From: Leadbetterella sp964563435
GTDB taxonomy: Bacteria > Bacteroidota > Bacteroidia > Cytophagales > Spirosomataceae
Assembly: GCA_964563435.1 (NCBI GenBank)
Contig: CAZLXI010000003.1
Coordinates: forward strand, 62,001-126,000
Length of the DNA stretch: 64,000 nucleotides
Direction: 5' to 3'
This document shows, piece after piece, positions 57,793 through 64,000 of the stretch. The notes beneath the pieces were generated by a model that did not search any database, was not told where the DNA came from, and saw only the letters and a list, made by a program, of their open reading frames with translations. The translations under genes and the position numbers were made by a program. How positions within the stretch are numbered: the stretch's first letter is position 1; each line of letters begins with the position of its first letter.

Positions 57793-60588
57793 ATGCGTAC
57801 CAAAAAACTTTTCCTGCTCGATGCTTATGCATTGATCTATCGTGCTCACTTTGCATTTGCCAAAAATCCGAGAATAACCTCCAAAGGCCTGAATACCGGC
57901 CCGATATTTGGGTTTACCAATACCCTGCTGGAGGTAATCAAAAAGGAAAAGCCCACGCATCTGGTGGTTTGCTTTGACACCAAGGCCCCCACTTTCCGGC
58001 ATATAGAATATACCGAATATAAGGCCAACCGGCAAGAGCAGCCGGAAGATATCACGATTGCTGTTCCCTACATTAAACGACTGGTGCACAGCATGAACCT
58101 GCCCTGTGTCGAAATGGACGGCTATGAAGCAGACGATGTGATCGGTACCCTCGCGCACAGGGCCCCCAAAGAAGAGTTTGAGGTTTTTATGTATACGCCC
58201 GACAAAGACTACGGGCAGCTGGTTACTGAAAATATTTTCCTGTATAAACCGGCTTTTCTGGGCAATGGGATTGAGGTGATGGGGGTGCCGCAGGTGCTGG
58301 AACGCTGGGGGATCCGGCGGGTAGACCAGGTAGTAGATATTTTAGGACTGATGGGCGATAAGGTGGATAATATTCCGGGCATTCCGGGAGTAGGGGAGAA
58401 GACCGCCACGAAGCTCCTGGAGCAGTACGATACCGTGGAAGGTGTGGTGGAAAATGCTGACAAAGTTCCCGGTAAGCTTGGCGAAAAGATCAAATCCGGC
58501 CGGGAAAGTGCCCTGATCTCCAAATGGCTGGCGAAGATCAATATCGAAGTGCCGGTTCTGTTTGAAGAAGAGCGCTATGTGCTGAACGAAGAGTATGGAC
58601 AGGAGCTGGCCGACCTGTTTGACGAGTTGGAGTTCCGTACACTGAAGGCCCGGATTTTTAAAGGAGCCGGCGAAAGTACGGGCGATACCGACAAGCCCAA
58701 AGCCAAACAGCCCGAAGGCAGCCAGATGTCGCTTTTCGGTGAGGAAGAAAAATCCGAAGAGGTCAGGCTGAGCTCCAAAAAGAACATTAATGATGTGGTG
58801 CATGAATATTACCTGATCCAGAGCGCCGAAGAGCGGGCCGAACTGATGGAATACCTGATGGCCCAGGAGGAGATCTGCTTCGACACGGAAACTACGGATA
58901 TTGATGCTCTCGATGCCAGTATCGTGGGATTGTCATTTGCTTACCGGCCCCGTGAAGCCTATTATATTCCGTTGTCGCCCCGTTTTGAAGAGGCCCAGGC
59001 CGTGCTGAACGAGTTCAGGCCCTTATTTGAAAATAAAGGTATCCGGAAAGTAGCGCAAAACATCAAGTACGATATCACCATACTGGCCAATTACGGAATA
59101 GATGTAAAAGGGGAATTGTACGATACCATGCTGGCACATTATATCCTGGAACCGGATCAGCGGCACGGCATGGACTACCTTTCGGAAACCTACCTGCAAT
59201 ACGAGCCCATTCACATTGAAGAGCTGATCGGCAAGGGGAAAAAGCAGATCAGCATGCGGGACGTTCCCCTGGAGCAGATCAAGGAATATGCAGCGGAAGA
59301 TGCCGATGTGACCCTGCAGCTAAAGCATATCCTCGACAGGGAGATCAGGAAGACTGAGCAGGAGAAACTGCTCATGGAGGTGGAAATGCCGTTGGTAAAG
59401 GTGCTGAGTGATATGGAACGCGAGGGCGTGAAGCTGGATGTGGGGGCGCTTCAGGATCTCTCCGGGCAGCTGCAGAAAGACCTCGTCAAAACGCAGACAG
59501 CGATCTTCTCGCTGGCCGGAATGGAGTTTAACGTGGGCTCACCCAAACAGCTGGGTGAGATCCTTTTTGAAAAAATGAAGATCGACGAGAAGCCGAGGAA
59601 AACTCCGACAGGCCAGTATGCAACGGGGGAAGACATTCTGCTGAATTATGAGGCTCAGCACGAAATAGTGCGTAAGATATTGGATTTCAGGGAGTTTAGT
59701 AAATTAAAGAGCACCTATGTGGATGCACTGCCGACACTGATATCCCGGCGTACAGGCCGTGTACATACCACTTACAATCAGGCGGTGGCTTCCACGGGCC
59801 GTCTCAGCAGCACCAACCCTAACCTTCAGAACATTCCCATACGTACGGAGCGGGGCCGGGAGATCCGCAAGGCGTTTATTCCGGGTAGCGATGAATATAC
59901 GATCCTGTCGGCCGACTACTCCCAGATCGAACTCCGGATTATGGCTTCTTTCAGCCGGGATGAAGGCATGATCGAAGCATTTGATAAGGGAATGGACATT
60001 CATGCCGCCACGGCCTCCAAAGTTTTTGGAGTTATGCCGGAAAATGTAACTTCCGACATGCGCAGAAAGGCCAAAATGGTCAATTTCGGTATCATTTACG
60101 GGATCTCCGCTTTTGGCCTGGCCCAGCGTCTGGGGATAGCCCGAGGGGAAGCAAAAGACATTATCGACTCCTATTTCGAGCAGTTTCCGCGGGTGAAGGC
60201 GTATATGGATGATACTGTACAGATGGCTCGTGACCGGGAATATGTGGAGACTATCCTGGGCAGAAGAAGATACCTGCGCGACATCAATTCACGAAACCAG
60301 ACCAACCGGGGGTTTGCAGAACGAAACGCCATTAACGCGCCCATTCAGGGCTCGGCCGCCGACATGATCAAGGTGGCCATGATCGATATCCACCGGTTTA
60401 TGAAGGCAGAAAATCTGAAATCCAAAATGATCCTGCAGGTGCATGACGAATTGGTATTTGATGCCCATCTTTCCGAAATTGATCTTCTAAGGGAAAAGGT
60501 CGACTATTTCATGGTCAATGCCATTCCGCTGAATGTGAAGGTGGAAACCGGGATCGGCATCGGGAAAAACTGGCTTGAGGCGCACTAA
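57793..60588 (+). CDS. polA: DNA polymerase I
   Basis: 931-residue repair and Okazaki-fragment polymerase. The 5-prime nuclease domain (1-290) starts FLLDAYALIYRAHFAF and has GYEADDVIGTLA and GDKVDNIPGIPGVGEKTA. The 3-prime proofreading domain is intact: CFDTETTDID (DxE), NIKYD and YAAEDAD. The polymerase domain has ADYSQIELRIMASFSRDEG (motif A), RKAKMVNFGIIYGISAFGLAQRL (motif B) and LQVHDELVFD (motif C). Its stop overlaps the stop of the convergent adenine deaminase gene by four bases. Confidence 0.97.
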   Translation: MRTKKLFLLDAYALIYRAHFAFAKNPRITSKGLNTGPIFGFTNTLLEVIKKEKPTHLVVCFDTKAPTFRHIEYTEYKANRQEQPEDITIAVPYIKRLVHSMNLPCVEMDGYEADDVIGTLAHRAPKEEFEVFMYTPDKDYGQLVTENIFLYKPAFLGNGIEVMGVPQVLERWGIRRVDQVVDILGLMGDKVDNIPGIPGVGEKTATKLLEQYDTVEGVVENADKVPGKLGEKIKSGRESALISKWLAKINIEVPVLFEEERYVLNEEYGQELADLFDELEFRTLKARIFKGAGESTGDTDKPKAKQPEGSQMSLFGEEEKSEEVRLSSKKNINDVVHEYYLIQSAEERAELMEYLMAQEEICFDTETTDIDALDASIVGLSFAYRPREAYYIPLSPRFEEAQAVLNEFRPLFENKGIRKVAQNIKYDITILANYGIDVKGELYDTMLAHYILEPDQRHGMDYLSETYLQYEPIHIEELIGKGKKQISMRDVPLEQIKEYAAEDADVTLQLKHILDREIRKTEQEKLLMEVEMPLVKVLSDMEREGVKLDVGALQDLSGQLQKDLVKTQTAIFSLAGMEFNVGSPKQLGEILFEKMKIDEKPRKTPTGQYATGEDILLNYEAQHEIVRKILDFREFSKLKSTYVDALPTLISRRTGRVHTTYNQAVASTGRLSSTNPNLQNIPIRTERGREIRKAFIPGSDEYTILSADYSQIELRIMASFSRDEGMIEAFDKGMDIHAATASKVFGVMPENVTSDMRRKAKMVNFGIIYGISAFGLAQRLGIARGEAKDIIDSYFEQFPRVKAYMDDTVQMARDREYVETILGRRRYLRDINSRNQTNRGFAERNAINAPIQGSAADMIKVAMIDIHRFMKAENLKSKMILQVHDELVFDAHLSEIDLLREKVDYFMVNAIPLNVKVETGIGIGKNWLEAH

Positions 60589-62201
60589 AATGCTACCTCC
60601 GTAAATTCAAATTTATCGCCGTCAAACAGTCCCTTGTCACTTAGTTTGAGCGAGGGAATAACCAGCAGGGCCATAAAGGAAAGGCTCATGAAGGGTGAAC
60701 GAAGCCTGCATTCCAGCACTTCCCGGGCAAAGCGGTCAATCTTTATATAGTCTTCCGCTACCTGGTAACCGTCTTTGGGGCTCATCAGCCCGGCGATGGG
60801 GAGAGGCAGCACCACCTTTTTGTCTTTAGAAACCGCCGACAAGCCGCCTTTTTCTTTTACGACGAGATTGATGGCCTCTGCAATGGCTTTATCGTCTGTG
60901 CCGGTAGCTACTATATTATGGGAATCATGGGCTACCGATGATGCCAAAGCCCCCTGCTTCAGGCCGAAGCCCCGGATATAGGCTACAGCCGGTAAAGACC
61001 GGCTGTAACGGTTATAAACCACTATTTTAAGGATGTCATCTTTACCTGTATCGGCTATGGAAGCTACATACTTTTCGGTGATCAGCTGCCCGTCAAGTGC
61101 CTGGATAACCCGGATTTGCGTAGTTCCGGTTTTAAAATTTACCGCCAGGCCCTTTTCCTGAACAGGTTCTGCAGAGAAGTGGTTAATGGTTTCCGGCTCT
61201 ATAGACGGAATAAGGGTTTTCCCATTGTCAGCCACCTTTTCACCGTTAATGTAGGTAGCCACAACCTTCAGGCTGTCCAGATTATCCACTTCGATAAAAT
61301 CGGCCCATTCGCCTTCCCTGAGCAGGCCAACCGGCAGATTATAATGCCTCACCGGGTTGACCGATGCCATACGGAAGGCGGCGAACCGGTCTACGCCGGC
61401 AGCAATGGCCCTCTTTACCAGGAGGTTGATATGGCCTGTAAGGAGTTCATCGGGGTGCTTATCGTCGGAGCAGAACATCATCCGCTGCGAGTGATGAACC
61501 GCCAGGGGGATAAGTGCGTCAAAATTCCGGGCGGCACTCCCTTCGCGAATAAGAATTTTTACACCGAGCCTTAATTTATCCTCGGCCTCTTCACGGGTAA
61601 AGCATTCATGGTCGGTGCTGATCCCCTGGGAGAAATAAGTTGCAGCCTGCTCGTGGCGTAAGCCGGGAGCGTGACCATCAACGGGCTTATTATGCTTGCG
61701 AGCAATAGCGAGCTTTTCCATTACCTGCGGGTCACGATGGATCACGCCGGGGAAGTTCATCATCTCGGCCAGGTAGGGTACCCGGTCATCGGCCAGAAGA
61801 CGATCGATGTCCTGGGGTGTAACTTCAGCCCCTGCCGTTTCAAACCCGGTGGCGGGTACACAGGAAGGCGCCCCGAAAAAAAATTTAAAAGGAACAGATT
61901 CGCCATTTTCAATCATATAGTTCACCCCCTGAACGCCCACTACGTTGGCTATTTCATGGGGATCGGAAACCGTTCCTACCGTTCCGTGAACCACGGCCAT
62001 CCTGCCAAACTGGCTGGGGGGCAGGAGAGAGCTTTCTATGTGCACATGGGCATCGATGAAACCCGGAAGAAAGTAGGATCGCTCCGGGTCTTCCTCCCTC
62101 GTTTTCTTTATATCGAATATCCGGCCTTCGTGAACGGTAATGGTCCCGAAGAAGATAGAATCGTCAAAGATGTTTACAATGTTTCCGGTATAGGTATTCA
62201 T
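60585..62201 (-). CDS. ade: adenine deaminase
   Basis: 538-residue amidohydrolase converting adenine to hypoxanthine and ammonia in purine salvage. The metal site PGFIDAHVHIESSLLPPSQF (about 44-63) and TVGTVSDPHEIANVVG are diagnostic, with VDGHAPGL (about 174-181) and CSDDKHPDELL (about 244-254) as further ligand motifs, and the C-terminal GLKQGALASSVAHDSHNIV of the Ade family. Length is normal. It follows a RidA gene by 25 bases on the same strand, a pairing that makes sense for deamination side products. Confidence 0.94.
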   Translation of the reverse strand: MNTYTGNIVNIFDDSIFFGTITVHEGRIFDIKKTREEDPERSYFLPGFIDAHVHIESSLLPPSQFGRMAVVHGTVGTVSDPHEIANVVGVQGVNYMIENGESVPFKFFFGAPSCVPATGFETAGAEVTPQDIDRLLADDRVPYLAEMMNFPGVIHRDPQVMEKLAIARKHNKPVDGHAPGLRHEQAATYFSQGISTDHECFTREEAEDKLRLGVKILIREGSAARNFDALIPLAVHHSQRMMFCSDDKHPDELLTGHINLLVKRAIAAGVDRFAAFRMASVNPVRHYNLPVGLLREGEWADFIEVDNLDSLKVVATYINGEKVADNGKTLIPSIEPETINHFSAEPVQEKGLAVNFKTGTTQIRVIQALDGQLITEKYVASIADTGKDDILKIVVYNRYSRSLPAVAYIRGFGLKQGALASSVAHDSHNIVATGTDDKAIAEAINLVVKEKGGLSAVSKDKKVVLPLPIAGLMSPKDGYQVAEDYIKIDRFAREVLECRLRSPFMSLSFMALLVIPSLKLSDKGLFDGDKFEFTEVAF

Positions 62202-62226
62202 TATTCAGATTTTATTGGGGACATCT

Positions 62227-62622
62227 TCATTGCTCATTCAAAATGGCGGTGGCTTCGATCTCCACCAGGTAATTTTCATGAATCAGTCCGGATACCTCTA
62301 CCATGCTCGTGGCCGGCTTAATACTCCCGAAAAATTCACTGTGGGCCTTGCCGATCTGTTTCCAGTTTTTAATATTAGTGCAGTAGATGCGGGTTCTGAC
62401 CACGTCAGCTAATGAAGCGCCCAATTGGGAAAGGGTATTCTCCAGCCGCATCAGGATAAACTTGGTTTGCAGGTATTCATCGGCTTCTCCTACCAGCTCA
62501 CCGCTGTTGTCAGAGGCTACGGTACCGCTCACCTCAATGATATTTCCCAGCCTCACCGCCCTGGAATAACCTACCTTTCCTTCCCACTCCGAACCGGAAG
62601 AAATGTTCTGTCTTGTCATCAC
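62227..62622 (-). CDS. RidA/YjgF-family protein
   Basis: 131 residues of the chorismate-mutase-like trimer fold that hydrolyses reactive imines/enamines. The conserved central part reads GKVGYSRAVRLGNIIEVSGTVA and LASLADVVRTRIYCTNIKNWKQIGKAH, with the binding-site Arg in VRTRIY. It precedes adenine deaminase in a likely two-gene operon. It belongs to one of the divergent RidA subfamilies, so the imine-hydrolase role is by family only. Confidence 0.85.
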   Translation of the reverse strand: MMTRQNISSGSEWEGKVGYSRAVRLGNIIEVSGTVASDNSGELVGEADEYLQTKFILMRLENTLSQLGASLADVVRTRIYCTNIKNWKQIGKAHSEFFGSIKPATSMVEVSGLIHENYLVEIEATAILNEQ

Positions 62623-62714
62623 TATAATTGTATTAGAGTGTAAATATATCCCGGAGCCTGTTTAAATTTTATTCTTTGGGATATATTTTCCAAAAACAAA
62701 ATTTAAACATACTC

Positions 62715-63620
62715 TTAAAAGCTTAAATAGGGCTTTATTTTCTGAATGGTTTCTTCGTCGAGCACCTTAATTTTATAAAGGTCTTCAACGGAACCGAAAG
62801 GGCCGTGCTGTTTACGGTAGGACAAAATGGCCCTGGCCTGGTAGGCTTTTAGATAAGGATGTTTGAAGGTGTCGGTTTCATTTGCCGGGATGCGCTTTAC
62901 CGGCGAGCCGATAACCACCCCTTTTTTGAGGGTAAGGAGCGCATCGGGTGAGAGCCCGTAGGTTTCATCCAGTTGGTCTATCGAATGGAAGCCTCCAAGG
63001 GCATCCCGGAAACGGACAATGCGTGAGGCGTACACCGGGCCTATTCCTCTCAGCTTTTTCAAAGCAGTGGTATCTGCTGTGTTGATGTCGGGCGGCAGCT
63101 CCTGAGGCGGAACCGCTGTTTTCTTATTTACGGGGTCTGTATCCTTTTTTACGAGAACGTTTCCCCTGGTATTCGCTTTCAGGGGAAGATTTATCCAGTT
63201 CTCAAGTTCAGCATACAACTCCGGCTTCAGGGAATAGATCCTCCGGAGGTCCTCACGGTACCTGAATTTCCCGCCTTTACTGCGGTAATTCAGAATCGTT
63301 CGTGCCACAGGAGGGGGGATTCCCAGAGCGGCCAATTCGTCCTGCGTAGCTTTATTGGGGTCAAACCGGAATTTTTCCTTTTTTTCTTTTGGCAGATCTT
63401 CTTTTTCAATAGGTCCAACGAAAGAACCCTCTTTTACAAAAGGGACATCAGCGGCGTATTTTTCCACGGTGTAACGCACCTGCTGCGACCGGGTCAAAAA
63501 AATAACCGTAATGTAAATACCCGTACTGATGATTGCTGTAAGAAGGAAAGCCAGGGTACTTTTGGCTTCACGGGTAGTGATCTCCAGGTTTTCCCGGAGG
63601 TAATATAGTATCTTTTTCAT
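62715..63620 (-). CDS. membrane-anchored helix-hairpin-helix protein (ComEA-like)
   Basis: 301 residues from the ATG at 63620 (MKKILYYLREN); the frame further upstream is not convincing. One membrane helix (about 20-40, TLAFLLTAIISTGIYITVIFL) anchors three helix-hairpin-helix units: NKATQDELAALGIPPPVARTI (about 95), NTADTTALKKLRGIGPVYAS (about 185), and a third near 260-300 (LKAYQARAILSYRKQHG). Such proteins bind DNA without sequence specificity; in competent bacteria ComEA takes up DNA. No other competence gene lies here. Confidence 0.85.
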   Translation of the reverse strand: MKKILYYLRENLEITTREAKSTLAFLLTAIISTGIYITVIFLTRSQQVRYTVEKYAADVPFVKEGSFVGPIEKEDLPKEKKEKFRFDPNKATQDELAALGIPPPVARTILNYRSKGGKFRYREDLRRIYSLKPELYAELENWINLPLKANTRGNVLVKKDTDPVNKKTAVPPQELPPDINTADTTALKKLRGIGPVYASRIVRFRDALGGFHSIDQLDETYGLSPDALLTLKKGVVIGSPVKRIPANETDTFKHPYLKAYQARAILSYRKQHGPFGSVEDLYKIKVLDEETIQKIKPYLSF

Positions 63621-63696
63621 TGTAAGTGTGGATCTAAACAGACGTTTTGTGAATAAGGCGTCCGGCACCCTATTCACAAAACGCCATAACTTAAAC

Positions 63697-64000
63697 TTAT
63701 AATTTGAGTCCTCTCATGTAAACTGCGTTTTCCTTCATAGCTTCGAGCGAATCAACGGTGTAGCGTTCCTGTTCTACAAGGAAATGTTTCACACCACTTT
63801 TCTTAGCTGCCTTAAGGATGGTCTGAAAGTCCAGTAAACCTCCTGTTAATGCACCCTGGTCCGGTTTCGGGTCACGGGTAATCATTTGCTTTACATGGCA
63901 CAGGTCGTAACGTCCGGCATACTTTTGAAAGTGTTTAATGCTGTCTTCACCGGTCACCTCAGCCCAATAGATATCCAGCTCGAAGACCACCAGTTTAGGG
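63697..64000 (-). CDS. sugar phosphate isomerase/epimerase-like protein, 3-prime part
   Basis: The gene runs off the window end; only the last 100 or so residues are seen. FELDIYWAEVTGED, YDLCHVKQM and KHFLVEQERY are late strands of the xylose-isomerase-like TIM barrel, where the Glu, Asp, His and Glu ligands of the metal sit. The family acts on sugars or sugar phosphates; the presence of a signal peptide and the substrate cannot be judged. Confidence 0.8.
   Translation of the reverse strand, partial: PKLVVFELDIYWAEVTGEDSIKHFQKYAGRYDLCHVKQMITRDPKPDQGALTGGLLDFQTILKAAKKSGVKHFLVEQERYTVDSLEAMKENAVYMRGLKL

Noticed and set aside
1..64000. tRNA, rRNA, prophage or insertion sequence
   Set aside because: No cloverleaf-like segment with a CCA or T-loop pattern, no rRNA stretch, and no transposase, integrase or phage structural gene was recognised by reading; a covariance search could still find a small RNA.

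Overview
The window comes from the chromosome of a member of the Bacteroidota, most likely order Cytophagales. The support is: exact or near-exact Bacteroidota sigma promoters (TAnnTTTG at -7, sometimes with TTG 19 bases upstream), a type IX secretion C-terminal domain on a secreted metalloprotease, many lineage-typical families (DUF4374, DUF2911, DUF1080, DUF4254, M14 peptidases with aspartate-rich inserts, YncE-like propellers), a Bacteroidota-type arginine decarboxylase, and no Shine-Dalgarno usage. No rRNA, tRNA, CRISPR array, insertion sequence or prophage was seen. The genus cannot be named from the sequence alone.

Layout. 1-7 kb: alpha/beta hydrolase, MsbA-like ABC exporter, secreted M14 peptidase and an aldo/keto reductase, separated by palindromic elements. 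7-12.5 kb: signal peptidase I, a three-gene amino-sugar cluster (ketoisomerase, aminotransferase, glycosyltransferase), a tiny lipoprotein and arginine decarboxylase. 12.6-20.5 kb: Mpl peptidoglycan-recycling ligase, an AAA/DUF4143 ATPase, and a tight four-gene unit (aspartokinase-homoserine dehydrogenase, homoserine kinase, DUF4254, GT9 glycosyltransferase) without thrC. 20.7-33.8 kb: mostly housekeeping genes (aminotransferase, MarC, lysoplasmalogenase, nucleotidase, Maf, MarR, PyrB, an isolated NuoC, phosphodiesterase, ZIP transporter, DUF1080), plus an orphan sorting-domain-like protein coupled to Maf. 34-40.7 kb: two glycosyltransferases, a tandem pair of M14 proteins of which one has lost its catalytic residues, and a short acyltransferase-like gene followed by a VapC toxin remnant.

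40.7-46.6 kb is the most coherent accessory module: a TonB-dependent receptor, a DUF4374 lipoprotein, an enterochelin-esterase-like hydrolase and a YncE-like propeller. They form one minus-strand operon with a palindromic operator inside its promoter. A near-identical operator (12 of 14 bases) lies upstream of the ZIP transporter 15 kb away. I read this as a metal-regulated siderophore (or related chelate) capture, import and cleavage system sharing one metalloregulator with the ZIP gene.

46.7-57.6 kb: DUF2911 protein, ClpB, then an AT-rich, visibly rearranged segment. It holds a T9SS metalloprotease, two paralogous lipoproteins each followed by a decayed 3-prime end of a dinB gene, an AAA/DUF4143 ATPase, two intact dinB genes, and a glycosyltransferase with an internal repeat expansion. 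The footprints indicate repeated tandem duplication of a metalloprotease-lipoprotein-dinB unit followed by deletions and an insertion. 57.8-64 kb: DNA polymerase I, adenine deaminase with RidA, a helix-hairpin-helix protein and the 3-prime part of a sugar-phosphate isomerase-like gene cut by the window edge.
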